A stretch of DNA of 64,000 nucleotides, taken from positions 291,867-355,866 of the forward strand of contig NZ_JAHKPT010000025.1 of NCBI RefSeq assembly GCF_018860635.1, in the 5' to 3' direction. The notes beneath the pieces were generated by a model. It saw nothing but the letters and a program-made list of their open reading frames with translations, was not told the origin of the DNA and did not search any database. How positions within the stretch are numbered: the first letter of the stretch is position 1; the number at the start of each line of letters is the position of its first letter. The position numbers and the translations under genes were made by a program. Shown piece after piece: positions 8,248-18,000 of this stretch. Source of the stretch: Aliiglaciecola lipolytica (GTDB taxonomy: Bacteria; Pseudomonadota; Gammaproteobacteria; Enterobacterales; Alteromonadaceae).

Positions 8248-8643
8248 CCGCTACTCCGATTAACTGCCCGCATAGAAAAAATAGGCGCATGGTTTTGACT
8301 AAATTCATCCTTACCATAAACCACTTTTTCACCACTTTCATTAACTTTTACAAAAGACTTTTTAATCTATAAAAAAAATCTTATACATCAATGTGTTGAC
8401 AAGATACTGCGGATATTCAACCGACAATTTCAACAGGCTAATGAGCACCTTAGGCGTTCCTACCCTGGGGTTTTTACTCCCCCTTACTGAGTTGTTAACC
8501 AATTTGCTAAAGGCTGACAGATAACACACTGCAAAAGTCCGTTATAAACGTTATAATCGCGCTCTTTATGATTTGGCGAAAGCCCTTAATTGGCTCAAAG
8601 GCAAGCTAAGATTTAGCCTTTACAGCCCAAGAGATTTTCTACT
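8248..8643. other. intergenic region between phoH and rapA
   Basis: This 396-bp region separates divergent genes and should carry both promoters. A good TATAAT (8552-8557) precedes rapA. An oligo-A/T stretch lies at 8370-8380. No coding sequence, tRNA or strong hairpin is seen. Confidence 0.5.
8529..8557 (+). promoter_or_regulatory. probable rapA promoter
   Basis: TATAAT at 8552-8557 is a perfect -10 box. The matching -35 position 17 bp upstream (CTGCAA, 8529-8534) is weak. The start codon lies about 85 bp downstream. Confidence 0.4.
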
Positions 8644-11484
8644 ATGACACAAACAAACAACTTTGCTTTAGGGCAACGTTGGCTTAGCAATACTGAGTCA
8701 GAACTTGGCCTAGGCACTATCATTGCCGTAAACAATCGAACCGTTGAAATACTCTTCCCTGCGATAGGCGAAACGCGCACATATGCCCCAGCTTCTGCGC
8801 CTTTAACCAGAGTAACCTTTGAGGTTGGTGATAAAGTAACTAGTCATGCTAATTGGCAATTCATAGTAGAAAATATCAGCCAACGAGACAATATGCTTAC
8901 CTACCATGGCAAGCGTTTAGACACTGGCGAAGATGTGGATCTAAAAGAAACTTTTGTAGACCACCATTTTCAATTGAATCAACCGCAAAAACGACTTTTA
9001 GCCGGTCAGGTGGATGAGCCCAAATGGTTCGAAATGCGAGAAAAATGCATTACTCACCAATATCAGCATGACAGCTCTGATTTGTTAGGTTTTTTGGGGG
9101 CTCGAGTCGACATTATTCCCCATCAATTACACATTGCCTCCGAAGTTGGTCGCCGACATGCCCCACGAGTGTTATTAGCAGACGAAGTAGGTTTAGGGAA
9201 AACCATTGAAGCGGCGCTGATTATTCATCAACAATTATTAACTGGACGAGCCCAAAGAATATTGATTGTGGTGCCAAATAGCTTGGTTCACCAATGGTTA
9301 GTGGAGATGTTAAGACGGGTTAACTTGGCTTTTTCCATCTTTGACGAAGAGCGCTGCCAGGCCATGGCCGAAGAGGCGGGTAACCCGTTTGAAGCGGAAC
9401 AGTTAATTCTTTGTAGTCTCGACTTCCTTACCCACAACAGTCGTTATTTCCAACAAGCATGTGAAGCACCTTGGGACCTAATGGTAGTGGATGAAGCCCA
9501 TCATTTAACTTGGTCCGAAGGACAACCATCTCAAGAATATGAAGTGATTGAACAACTGGCACAAGTGACTAAAGGCGTTCTATTATTAACTGCCACCCCA
9601 GACCAGTTAGGTCATGAAAGTCATTTTGCCCGATTACGCATATTAGATCCCGCGCGATTCCATAGTTACCAAGAATTTGTGCATGAAGAACAACAATACA
9701 GCAAACTTGCTAAAGCCATTGAACCCTTACTGGCCAAAGACAATCAAGAAATAGCCTTGGACGAAAGCGCGATTCAGGCAATCCAAGAATTTGCAGGTGA
9801 AGATCTCGTATCGAATCTTGAACTTGCCGATGCAGCAAGCAGAGATAAGTTAATTCATCAACTATTAGATAGGCACGGTACAGGGCGAGTGCTTTTCCGA
9901 AACAGTCGTTCTGGAGTAACAGGTTTTCCAGCCCGAGAGTTGCTTTCTTACCCGCTGCAGATGCCTGAAGAGTATGAACAACATCTTGAAGTAGAACTTG
10001 ATTCAAGCCGCTTGCTCTCGCCAGAACGCATTCCAGAATTAGTCGACAGTTGGACTGATTTTGATCCCAGAATAGATTGGTTTATCGACCATCTACAGCA
10101 ACTGCGCGGTGAAAAAGTGCTAACAATTTGTGCTAAAGCGTCAACCGCCTTAATGTTAGCCGAAGCAATTCGCCGAAAATCAGGGATCAGAGCCGGAGTT
10201 TTCCATGAAGGGTTAAGTATTGTAGAGCGAGATCGCACAGCCAATTACTTTGCTCAATCGGAAGAAGGCGCTCAGGTACTTATTTGTAGTGAGATTGGCA
10301 GTGAAGGTCGAAATTTCCAATTCGCTCATCATTTGGTGTTATTTGATTTGCCTCAAGTTCCTGATTTGTTAGAACAACGCATAGGCAGACTGGATCGCAT
10401 TGGACAAAAACACGATGTTAAATTGCATGTGCCGTTTTTTGTTAACTCGGCCCAGCAGGTCATGCTCGAGTGGTATCATGATGGACTCAACGCCTTTGAA
10501 TTAACCTGTCCTGCAGGCACCAGCGTTTACGAAGAAGTAGAAGAGATGCTACTCACTTCTTTGCAAAATCCCCATGATGAGTTAGCTAAGCGCAAACTCA
10601 TCGAAGACACGCAAACCATTTATGCCCAATTGAAAAGTAAATTAGAGCAAGGCAGAGACAAATTATTAGAGATTAATTCATCCGGTAAAGGGAAAATTCA
10701 ACAGCTTATCCAAGGTATTGAAGACTCCGATAACTCGCCCAAACTTGAACGTTTCATGACCCAGTTGTTTGATACCATTGGAGTATTGCAAGAAGAAAAA
10801 GATGACGACTGTTATTTATTAAAACAAACGGAGTCGATGCATACACAACTTCCAGGATTAGAAGAAGAGGGTATGACTATCACTTATGAACGACAAACAG
10901 CGACGAAGCTAGAACACGTTCATTTTTTCAGTTGGGACCATCCAATGGTGCAGCATGCAATGGATACTATTACTACCGATGTACAGGGTAAAAGCGTGAT
11001 TGGTATGAATAGGGATAAATCACTTCCACCAGGATACTACTGGTTAGAATGTTTGTTTGTGCTCTCAACCAAAGCAGAAAAGCACTTGCAAGTTAATCGT
11101 TATATGCCCGCCACTCCGATTAAGATAACGGTAGATCCGAAAGGTCAGCAAACCGATAAAGTATTTCATATGCTTGATAGTGTGAATCCGAAGATGTCAG
11201 CTCAGTTGGTGAATGCTCTGCAATCACAAATTGAAAGAGCAATCCAACAAGCTACCGACATTGCAAGGGTAGATGCCGACAAGATTAAACAGCAATGCAT
11301 AGACAGTATGCAAAGTAACTTGCACGAAGAACTCCAGCGTTTGCAAAGTTTAAGCAAAGTGAATAAATCTATTCGAGAAGAAGAATTAGATTTTATTCGC
11401 AATCAATTGGACGCTTTAAATAATGCTTTAGGGAGCGCGGAAGTGCATTTAGAAGCGGTAAGGTTAGTGGTTAATAATCATTAA
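8644..11484 (+). CDS. rapA: RNA polymerase-associated Swi2/Snf2 ATPase RapA
   Basis: RapA (HepA) binds RNA polymerase and promotes its recycling after transcription by ATP-driven translocation. The 946-residue product (968 in E. coli) has Tudor-like N-terminal domains (about 1-110), the helicase core with motif I LADEVGLGKTIEA at about 177-189 and motif II VDEAHH at about 281, and a C-terminal helicase lobe ending QRIGRLDRIGQ near 580. A long RapA-specific C-terminal region follows. rluA lies 35 bp downstream, as next to rapA in enterics, which supports both names. Confidence 0.95.
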   Translation: MTQTNNFALGQRWLSNTESELGLGTIIAVNNRTVEILFPAIGETRTYAPASAPLTRVTFEVGDKVTSHANWQFIVENISQRDNMLTYHGKRLDTGEDVDLKETFVDHHFQLNQPQKRLLAGQVDEPKWFEMREKCITHQYQHDSSDLLGFLGARVDIIPHQLHIASEVGRRHAPRVLLADEVGLGKTIEAALIIHQQLLTGRAQRILIVVPNSLVHQWLVEMLRRVNLAFSIFDEERCQAMAEEAGNPFEAEQLILCSLDFLTHNSRYFQQACEAPWDLMVVDEAHHLTWSEGQPSQEYEVIEQLAQVTKGVLLLTATPDQLGHESHFARLRILDPARFHSYQEFVHEEQQYSKLAKAIEPLLAKDNQEIALDESAIQAIQEFAGEDLVSNLELADAASRDKLIHQLLDRHGTGRVLFRNSRSGVTGFPARELLSYPLQMPEEYEQHLEVELDSSRLLSPERIPELVDSWTDFDPRIDWFIDHLQQLRGEKVLTICAKASTALMLAEAIRRKSGIRAGVFHEGLSIVERDRTANYFAQSEEGAQVLICSEIGSEGRNFQFAHHLVLFDLPQVPDLLEQRIGRLDRIGQKHDVKLHVPFFVNSAQQVMLEWYHDGLNAFELTCPAGTSVYEEVEEMLLTSLQNPHDELAKRKLIEDTQTIYAQLKSKLEQGRDKLLEINSSGKGKIQQLIQGIEDSDNSPKLERFMTQLFDTIGVLQEEKDDDCYLLKQTESMHTQLPGLEEEGMTITYERQTATKLEHVHFFSWDHPMVQHAMDTITTDVQGKSVIGMNRDKSLPPGYYWLECLFVLSTKAEKHLQVNRYMPATPIKITVDPKGQQTDKVFHMLDSVNPKMSAQLVNALQSQIERAIQQATDIARVDADKIKQQCIDSMQSNLHEELQRLQSLSKVNKSIREEELDFIRNQLDALNNALGSAEVHLEAVRLVVNNH

Positions 11485-11519
11485 TGAAGAACAATAAACA
11501 CACTGGAAAAACAGCGTAA

Positions 11520-12218
11520 ATGGCAATTTTGAATTATGCCCCAAGCCGATATCCCTATTTCGATATCGTTTATCAAGATGAGAGCATGCTGGTGCTAAAT
11601 AAGCCCAGTGGATTATTAACGGTGCCTGGAAAAGCACTTGAACATAAAGATAGTTTGCAGCTCAGAGTCCAGCGGTCTTTTCCAACAGCGACTATTGTGC
11701 ATCGCTTGGACATGGCAACGTCGGGACTTATCGTCTTAGCATTGGATATGGATAGCCACCGTAAAATCTCCAAAGCATTTGAGTTACGGCAAACGGCTAA
11801 ATCTTATATTGCCAGGGTATTTGGTAAATTAAGTGAAGAACAAGGTAGCATTGATTTACCACTGATTTGTGACTGGCCTAATCGACCAAAACAAATGGTT
11901 GATCACGAACGTGGCAAAAAAGCATTGACCCATTGGAAACGATTAGCCTGTGATAAAGACGAATCGCTAGTTGAACTAACACCGATAACTGGACGCTCTC
12001 ATCAACTAAGAGTACATATGCTAAGTATCGGTCATCCAATATTAGGTGATCGACTTTACGCCCATGAGCAAGCCCTGCAAGCAGCGAATCGTTTGCAACT
12101 ACACGCGAAATCACTCAAATTAAACCATCCATTAACGGATGAGCCCATGGCATTTGAATGCCCAGTGCCGTTTTCATTCAAGTCTCAAAGCGTTGCTACC
12201 GATATAGATAATAATTAG
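11520..12218 (+). CDS. rluA: RluA-family pseudouridine synthase
   Basis: It isomerises uridine to pseudouridine; E. coli RluA acts on 23S rRNA U746 and tRNA U32. The catalytic motif HRLDMATSGL is present at about residues 61-70, with Asp as nucleophile. The N-terminal VYQDESMLVLNKPSGLLTVP and the later PITGRSHQLRVHM are family hallmarks. There is no S4 domain, and the short length (232 aa; E. coli 219) fits RluA rather than RluC or RluD. Location directly after rapA matches the enteric arrangement. Confidence 0.92.
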   Translation: MAILNYAPSRYPYFDIVYQDESMLVLNKPSGLLTVPGKALEHKDSLQLRVQRSFPTATIVHRLDMATSGLIVLALDMDSHRKISKAFELRQTAKSYIARVFGKLSEEQGSIDLPLICDWPNRPKQMVDHERGKKALTHWKRLACDKDESLVELTPITGRSHQLRVHMLSIGHPILGDRLYAHEQALQAANRLQLHAKSLKLNHPLTDEPMAFECPVPFSFKSQSVATDIDNN

Positions 12219-12241
12219 CGTTAAATGAATTGTGAGCAATT

Positions 12242-13132
12242 GTGGGTAAGTCATCGTTAGGCAAAATACTCGGCCTGATCATATCAATGATCGGCTTTGC
12301 TGCGCATGGTATGCAATCACCTGAAGCGGCTCTTAATGACATTCAACACAGTCAATTTGACGATCAATATGAAGTCCTTTTGGTAGGTGAAAAACAAATT
12401 CCACTTGTTATATCGGAATCAAATACGGCGATAACCCGTGGCGTCGCTGTTTTGATCAGTGAGTCAGGCAGAAACCCATTTAGTGAACATGGATTATCTC
12501 AACTGTCTACGTCGCTCAATAATGTTGGCTGGGTGACGATGATAATGCCTGCGCCAATCAGTGGTTTTTGGCCCGCCCTTGATGAGACCACAACTAATAA
12601 TCAAGCCGCTGACACTAGCAGCCAAACTCCAGATACGCCCACTTCTGTCGCCGTTCAAGAGACCTTAACAAAAGCGGCAACAAGTCAAATTGAACAGCCC
12701 GCATTTGAACTACATGAACAGCAGATTATTCAACAGATGCAGGCAGTTACAGGTAAAACACGTCAATATAATGGTTTTTTCCTAGTCATTGCGCAAGGAA
12801 CAAGTGCCGCATGGCTAACCAAAATATATGCTGAAAATAAATTAGATCAACCTGACGGCATGGTGTCAATTAGTCCACAATGGCCAGACCGTAGTTACAA
12901 TCAACAACTCCCTAAATGGGTAGCTGAAACGCAAATGCCTTACCTTGATGTTTATTCAGCGTGGGATACTTCTTGGGCAAAAGCGACAGTGAGTCAACGG
13001 AAAATACAATCGATAAAATCGTTGAAAATGATGTATCGGCAAAGAGAGTTAATAGGTCAAACTATGGACAATCAACAGTTTGCCCGCTTAGGCAAAGAAA
13101 TTTATGGTTGGTTGACCCATATGGGTTGGTAA
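12242..13132 (+). CDS. DUF3530 family exported protein
   Basis: The GTG start at 12242 gives an N-terminal hydrophobic signal-like segment (GKILGLIISMIGFAAHG), then a region resembling the DUF3530 family of predicted alpha/beta-hydrolase-like proteins. A Gly-Ser context (AVLISESGRNPFSEHGL) lies near residue 75. A Thr/Gln/Ala-rich low-complexity linker occupies about 115-145. The C-terminal part (MVSISPQWPD, then PYLDVYSAWD) is typical of hydrolase-fold relatives. Function is unknown. The ribosome-binding site is weak. It lies 23 bp after rluA and may be co-transcribed with it. Confidence 0.65.
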   Translation: MGKSSLGKILGLIISMIGFAAHGMQSPEAALNDIQHSQFDDQYEVLLVGEKQIPLVISESNTAITRGVAVLISESGRNPFSEHGLSQLSTSLNNVGWVTMIMPAPISGFWPALDETTTNNQAADTSSQTPDTPTSVAVQETLTKAATSQIEQPAFELHEQQIIQQMQAVTGKTRQYNGFFLVIAQGTSAAWLTKIYAENKLDQPDGMVSISPQWPDRSYNQQLPKWVAETQMPYLDVYSAWDTSWAKATVSQRKIQSIKSLKMMYRQRELIGQTMDNQQFARLGKEIYGWLTHMGW

Positions 13133-13304
13133 AAAAGCCAAGCTCCACCTTGCCCATAAATTTACCCTTAGCCGTTTTTTTTGCGTAGTTAATTTCTCAA
13201 TATATCAATTGGATGAAAATTTTATTCCAATCCTAGGGAACATTCGTTAAGTTTGCGGTCTATACTTCATAGTATTCTACCAAACGGAGTCACTCAAAAT
13301 AGCC

Positions 13305-13628
13305 GTGAATATTGAAAACTTTATAAATAATAAAGCTGGTCAACTAGCTTTTTTTGTTCGGGGATATTGGTCTTACAAAATCCCCTACATAGAGTTAGAC
13401 CTATATTTTTGGGACACTCTTGAAGAGTGGGCGCATGTTAAAAAAAGAGTGGATGAACCCTACTCGCAAAAAGAGCGTGTTTTCTGGCACTTGCTACATC
13501 AGCTAAATTATTGGCCAGAACAAAAATTGTTACATGATCAATATCTTCGTTCAGAACTTGAAACCTGCTTAAACTATTTAGAAGGTGAAGGGCAATACCC
13601 CTTAGATTGCATCGGTATCCGACCGTAA
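13305..13628 (+). CDS. small conserved-looking hypothetical protein
   Basis: GTG at 13305 follows CGGAG by about 15 bp. The 107-residue product is soluble and rich in aromatic residues (RGYWSYKIPYIELDLYFWD; LHQLNYWPEQ), with a two-helix C-terminal half. It has no signal peptide and no motif I recognise. Codon use looks native and it sits in its own interval between DUF3530 and ampG, so I accept it as a gene of unknown function. Confidence 0.55.
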   Translation: MNIENFINNKAGQLAFFVRGYWSYKIPYIELDLYFWDTLEEWAHVKKRVDEPYSQKERVFWHLLHQLNYWPEQKLLHDQYLRSELETCLNYLEGEGQYPLDCIGIRP

Positions 13629-13695
13629 CCCTCAACAACCGCTCTTTGTGCTGCAAAATTGAATTAGATATTGAACTGTTAAGTTATACGTGATC

Positions 13696-13720
13696 CAATA
13701 GCTCTTTTCCTAAGCTATTG
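13696..13720 (+). repeat. hairpin immediately upstream of ampG
   Basis: CAATAGCT (13696-13703) pairs with AGCTATTG (13713-13720) around a 9-nt loop. The stem ends 7 bp before the ampG GTG start, where no clear Shine-Dalgarno is seen. Confidence 0.4.
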
Positions 13721-13727
13721 AAAATTT

Positions 13728-15083
13728 GTGTCTGAAACATTAAAAAATACACTTCTTTGTTATAAAGATAAGCGTCTTCTTTTTGTCTTTTTATTCGGTA
13801 TCGCCAGCGGTTTCCCTTGGGTGATGATCGGTTCTGCGCTATCGGCTTGGCTGCAAGAAAGCGGTCTTAGCCGCTCGTCTATAGGTTTAATTGGTTCAAT
13901 AACAATTGCTTATTCAATCAACTTCCTATGGTCTCCGTTACTGGATAGAGTCCAACCACCGGTACTTGGTCAACGCCGAGGCTGGATTGTGACAACACAA
14001 TTAATGATTATCATTGCCTGCGTCGGTATGGCTGTGGTTCCGGCAGAGGAAAACCTGTTAGTGATTGGTTTAGTGGGATTTTCAATTGCGATATTTTCTG
14101 CAACCCAAGACATTGCCATTGATGCTTATCGAATCGATATTATTAAACCCTATGAAAAAGACAAGCTCGCCGCCGCATCCTCTATGGCGACCGCGGGTTG
14201 GTGGACAGGCTATGGGGGCTTAGGCTCAATTCCCTTTTTCATTGCCGATATGGCAGGTTGGCAATGGTCGGATATCTATTTTGTTTTAGCGGCAATCATG
14301 GCTGGATTAATGCTGTTGGTTTTCTTTAGTGATGAGCCTGTCACTAGCCGCTTAGAACAGCAAGTCGCTGCGAGTGCACGATATGCCAAAGCCATGGTCG
14401 GCGATCTGCAGTTAAATCGCTCTCAACGGGTGACAAATTGGTTAATGGTGACTTTAATTGAACCTTTTCGAGATTTTTTCAGCCGCAATACCGTAAAACT
14501 AGCGCTGTCTATTTTAGCCTTTATCTTTTTATTCAAAATCGGCGAAGCTTTTTTAGGTCGCATGAGTATTGTTTTTTATAAAGAACTGGGCTTTACCAAT
14601 AGCGACATTGGCAGTTATTCCAAAATACTTAATTGGTGGGTAACAATTGTTTTTGCTGTTTTAGGCGGAATGGTCAATGTTCGATATGGTATCTATAGAG
14701 GGTTAATGACCGGTGGAATAGCCATGGCAGCAAGTAACCTGATGTTTGCACTTATGTCAGTTGTCGGGCCCGATAAAGCCTTATTTGCAGCCACTATTTT
14801 TGTAGACGGCTTTACTGCAGCTTGGAGTTCAGTGGCACTGGTTGCATTTATTTCCCTTCTTTGTAACCAAGCGTTTTCTGCTTCTCAATATGCGCTTATG
14901 GCTTCTTTGGGCACCTTAAGTCGAACCCTAATGGCATCTGCCAGTGGCTTCTTAGTTGATTGGATGGATGGAAATTGGGCTTTCTTTTTCATACTAACAG
15001 CAGTAATGGTTCTGCCAAGCTTGGTCATATTATGGATGATAAAGGATCATATATATGCGTTGGAAAAACGTGACCTGCGCTGA
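13728..15083 (+). CDS. ampG: AmpG-type muropeptide permease (MFS)
   Basis: AmpG imports GlcNAc-1,6-anhydroMurNAc peptides across the inner membrane for cell-wall recycling. The 451-residue protein has 12 or more hydrophobic segments. It shows family-typical N-terminal sequence: LFGIASGFPWVMIGSALSAW, then LWSPLLDRV, and SATQDIAIDAYRIDI around residue 120-137. The start is GTG at 13728. Length is shorter than E. coli AmpG (491 aa) but within range for relatives. The Slt transglycosylase that makes its substrates is encoded at the right end of the window. Confidence 0.85.
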   Translation: MSETLKNTLLCYKDKRLLFVFLFGIASGFPWVMIGSALSAWLQESGLSRSSIGLIGSITIAYSINFLWSPLLDRVQPPVLGQRRGWIVTTQLMIIIACVGMAVVPAEENLLVIGLVGFSIAIFSATQDIAIDAYRIDIIKPYEKDKLAAASSMATAGWWTGYGGLGSIPFFIADMAGWQWSDIYFVLAAIMAGLMLLVFFSDEPVTSRLEQQVAASARYAKAMVGDLQLNRSQRVTNWLMVTLIEPFRDFFSRNTVKLALSILAFIFLFKIGEAFLGRMSIVFYKELGFTNSDIGSYSKILNWWVTIVFAVLGGMVNVRYGIYRGLMTGGIAMAASNLMFALMSVVGPDKALFAATIFVDGFTAAWSSVALVAFISLLCNQAFSASQYALMASLGTLSRTLMASASGFLVDWMDGNWAFFFILTAVMVLPSLVILWMIKDHIYALEKRDLR

Positions 15084-15150
15084 TGTCAATTCGCCACATT
15101 GGCAGAACCAACATCTTAAATCTTATCAAACTAGGAACGCTGTCAGTTGG

Positions 15151-16104
15151 TTAATATTTACTAACCCGATTCCGTCCCTCTTTTTTAGATGTGTATAAAG
15201 CTTGGTCGGCTTTTTCTAACCAAGCCATATGATCTTGATAAGTAACTCGGAATTCAGCGATGCCAATACTCACACTAAAGGGAATTTCATTGCCCTCGTA
15301 AACCGGCAATAAGTTTTCGCAACTAGTGCGGATCCGCTCGGCAACAATCATAGAATTTTCGGCATTGGTTTCTGGTAGTAGCACCGCAAACTCCTCTCCT
15401 CCATAACGCCCAGCAAGATCAGTTTCTCGGATGGATTGTTGCACAACCTTAGCCAAGGTTTTTATAATATAATCACCTGCCGGGTGACCATAGGTATCGT
15501 TGACTTTTTTAAAGTGATCGATGTCTAACATCAGTACTGATGCCGGGGAGCCATTACGTACAATCCGCTTGTGCTCCAGTGAAAACTGTTCTTCCCAATA
15601 GCGCCGATTAAATACGCCTGTCAATCCGTCAACACGGCTAATCTGTTCTAATTGCTGATTAAGAGATTCGATGCCTTTTTTGTTTAATGCTTCATCAGTA
15701 ACATCGTAAACAACGATACAAATCTGCTCTACCCTTCCTTCTAACGAGGTCAGTGGAAATATGGTGACATTTTGATACATGAAGTCTGAAGCAGAGGTAA
15801 TTGGGCGACTGGTTTCAAATTTAAACAAGAATGGTCGTTGTTCCCAAATAATAAATGCTGAACTCTTGAGCCTCAGTACCGGCTCTGTTTTGACTAAGAA
15901 CCATTCTTTATCTATTTCAGGAAAAAATTCAAAAAGGTTTTTGTACTTGATTTGACTAGGTAAAATACCGCTGTTATTTTCCATGAACTGATTCCACACC
16001 AGCACATTAAAGTCACGGTCAAGTACGGTGATTCCCACTTCAATTGAGCCAAGCAAATCAAACTGCCAATGTAGTGCATTTATGTCAGAGAAGTCATCAC
16101 TCAT
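15151..16104 (-). CDS. PAS-GGDEF diguanylate cyclase
   Basis: The N-terminal half (about 10-130) is PAS-like (DLLGSIEVGITVLDRDFNVLVWNQ) and the C-terminal half is a GGDEF domain. The domain boundary is marked by RVDGLTGVFNRRYWEE at about 153-168, and the active loop reads RYGGEEF, a functional GGEEF form. It should make cyclic di-GMP from GTP. No membrane segment is seen, so it is cytosolic. It begins 6 bp after the REC-CheC gene, so the response regulator and cyclase are probably one signalling unit, the last two genes of the rppH-ptsP-thyA run. Confidence 0.9.
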   Translation of the reverse strand: MSDDFSDINALHWQFDLLGSIEVGITVLDRDFNVLVWNQFMENNSGILPSQIKYKNLFEFFPEIDKEWFLVKTEPVLRLKSSAFIIWEQRPFLFKFETSRPITSASDFMYQNVTIFPLTSLEGRVEQICIVVYDVTDEALNKKGIESLNQQLEQISRVDGLTGVFNRRYWEEQFSLEHKRIVRNGSPASVLMLDIDHFKKVNDTYGHPAGDYIIKTLAKVVQQSIRETDLAGRYGGEEFAVLLPETNAENSMIVAERIRTSCENLLPVYEGNEIPFSVSIGIAEFRVTYQDHMAWLEKADQALYTSKKEGRNRVSKY

Positions 16105-16110
16105 TAGTTA

Positions 16111-17154
16111 TTAGTTACCTTCTACCAGTTTTTCAAACATTAGGTCGATTGATTTATCTGGAAACAGTAAGAGTAAATCAAAGTGAATAGATTTAGCTTT
16201 AATGGCATATGCAATTTCTATAGCAAGCACCCTATTCCATCTAGACACATTATTTTGTAACAGCTCATCCAAACCACAATGTTGTCCTAACACTATGGGA
16301 TGATTATGGGTAAAAGTCACATTCAACTGGTCTGATAAAGCCCTCAAACATGCACTTACCACAATATTGGCGACATCCATCAATGCTTCTAATTCCATGG
16401 ATTCATCAAGCTTAGCTTTCTTGTAATTTAGCAAATTCACCATATTTGCAAAATTACCATCATTAAAAATCAGTATAGCTTCGCCATTGATGCCGGCACT
16501 AATGAACCCCTGAGAAATGGCCGACACACTGTCATTATTGTTAATTTCAGCCATTGCCATGTGCAATTCTGTGGTTTCAATCAAATTGACATTGGGTATG
16601 GGTAAATCGATAAATATATTCAGCAACTGTGCTAACTTTTCACCGGCTTGTCCCATAGCAACATTGGCCATTTCACGATAAACGTCCAGTTTTTCCGCTA
16701 CAGAAAATTGCTGTGTTTTCAATAGGCGTGTTGGAGCACTTGGGGTGGTGCCGTGGTTACTGGTAGTATCTGGGCGTAAATCACTTCCTGAATAAATACC
16801 GTATTGGGTTAAAATCGCTGCCAGCTTTTGACTATCTACCGGCTTTCTAATGAAATCCAACGCTCCCATTTGTTGCATTCGAGAGCGCGCTTGTTGTTGA
16901 ACATCACCTGACACCACAATCACTAAAGAGGGTAAGTCCTGCTCTTTAATCACCTGCATGGTCTGATAACCGTCCATAACCGGCATATTTAGATCTAAGA
17001 AGACCAAATCAGCTTTACCCGCTTTGATCATCTTAATCGCTTGCTCGCCGTTTTCGGCAAAACTGATACTGACATCCCAACCGCGCGGTAAAGCGCGCGC
17101 CATTTGCTTGCGAGCGAAACCAGAGTCGTCACAAATGAGTATTTTAGTAGACAC
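16111..17154 (-). CDS. response regulator with REC and CheC/CheX-like domains
   Basis: Residues 1-120 are a CheY-like receiver: acidic pair ICDDSG at 7-12, phospho-acceptor Asp in LVFLDLNMPVMDGY near residue 55, and conserved Lys in RKPVDS near 105. Residues 150-340 resemble CheC/CheX phosphatases: REMANVAMGQAGEKL and the second half-site DVANIVVSACLRAL carry the acidic residue and Asn pairs of that fold. It could dephosphorylate CheY-like proteins or sense phosphorylation to control the neighbouring GGDEF protein. It starts 12 bp after thyA. Confidence 0.85.
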   Translation of the reverse strand: MSTKILICDDSGFARKQMARALPRGWDVSISFAENGEQAIKMIKAGKADLVFLDLNMPVMDGYQTMQVIKEQDLPSLVIVVSGDVQQQARSRMQQMGALDFIRKPVDSQKLAAILTQYGIYSGSDLRPDTTSNHGTTPSAPTRLLKTQQFSVAEKLDVYREMANVAMGQAGEKLAQLLNIFIDLPIPNVNLIETTELHMAMAEINNNDSVSAISQGFISAGINGEAILIFNDGNFANMVNLLNYKKAKLDESMELEALMDVANIVVSACLRALSDQLNVTFTHNHPIVLGQHCGLDELLQNNVSRWNRVLAIEIAYAIKAKSIHFDLLLLFPDKSIDLMFEKLVEGN

Positions 17155-17166
17155 GCAAAAAACTCA

Positions 17167-18000
17167 TTAGATGGCGACCGGTGCTTTGATATGTGGATAA
17201 CATTGATAGTCGATTAATTCGAAATCATCAATCGTAAAATCGAACAAACTTTTGATGTTTGGATTCAGCTTCATTTTCGGCAATGGCAAAGGCTCTCTAC
17301 TTAACTGTAATTCAGCTTGTTGCAGATGATTAGTATAAAGGTGAGCATCGCCAAAAGTATGGATGAAATCACCTAATTCTAAATCGCACACCTGTGCAAC
17401 CATCATGGTTAATAAAGCATAACTAGCAATATTAAAAGGAACGCCCAGAAAAATATCACCGCTGCGTTGATAAAGCTGACAGGACAACTTGTTATCAATG
17501 ACGTAAAACTGAAACATAGTATGGCATGGCGGAAGCGCCTGTTTACCTTGTTTGGCGTTCTCTTTAGGAGATAATTTGCTATCTGGCAATACCGTGGGGT
17601 TCCAAGCACTTAACAATAACCGACGAGAATCAGGATTATTTTTTATTTGTTCAAGCAGGTCGCTAAGTTGATCAACTACTTTGCCATCTGTGCCTTGCCA
17701 ACTGCGCCATTGTTTCCCATATACTGGGCCAAGCTCACCTTCATCCGTGGCCCATTCATCCCAGATGCTAACACCGTTATCCTTTAGATAGGCGATATTG
17801 GTTTCACCTTTTATAAACCACAATAATTCGTGGATTATCGAGCGCATATGACATTTTTTTGTGGTGATTAATGGAAAACCTTCGGCCAGATTAAAGCGCA
17901 TTTGATGGCCGAAGATACTTAATGTGCCAGTACCGGTACGATCTTCTTTTTTGCTGCCATTTTCTAAAACATGGCGCATTAATGATAAATATTGCTGCAT
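17167..18000 (-). CDS. thyA: thymidylate synthase ThyA
   Basis: It methylates dUMP to dTMP with methylene-tetrahydrofolate, yielding dihydrofolate that FolA (folA at 55.8 kb) reduces. Visible motifs are the phosphate-binding [17 protein letters not shown] near 20, the catalytic Cys in [11 protein letters not shown], the [20 protein letters not shown] block, and the C-terminal APVAI end. The 277 residues exceed E. coli's 264 because of a short Lys/Pro-rich insert ([13 protein letters not shown]) just before the catalytic loop. The stop of lgt directly adjoins its start, as in the conserved lgt-thyA pair. Confidence 0.97.
   Translation of the reverse strand: MQQYLSLMRHVLENGSKKEDRTGTGTLSIFGHQMRFNLAEGFPLITTKKCHMRSIIHELLWFIKGETNIAYLKDNGVSIWDEWATDEGELGPVYGKQWRSWQGTDGKVVDQLSDLLEQIKNNPDSRRLLLSAWNPTVLPDSKLSPKENAKQGKQALPPCHTMFQFYVIDNKLSCQLYQRSGDIFLGVPFNIASYALLTMMVAQVCDLELGDFIHTFGDAHLYTNHLQQAELQLSREPLPLPKMKLNPNIKSLFDFTIDDFELIDYQCYPHIKAPVAI

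Noticed and set aside
12961-13188. 75-codon frame overlapping the end of the DUF3530 gene
   Set aside because: Mostly inside a coding gene in another frame and without a start signal.
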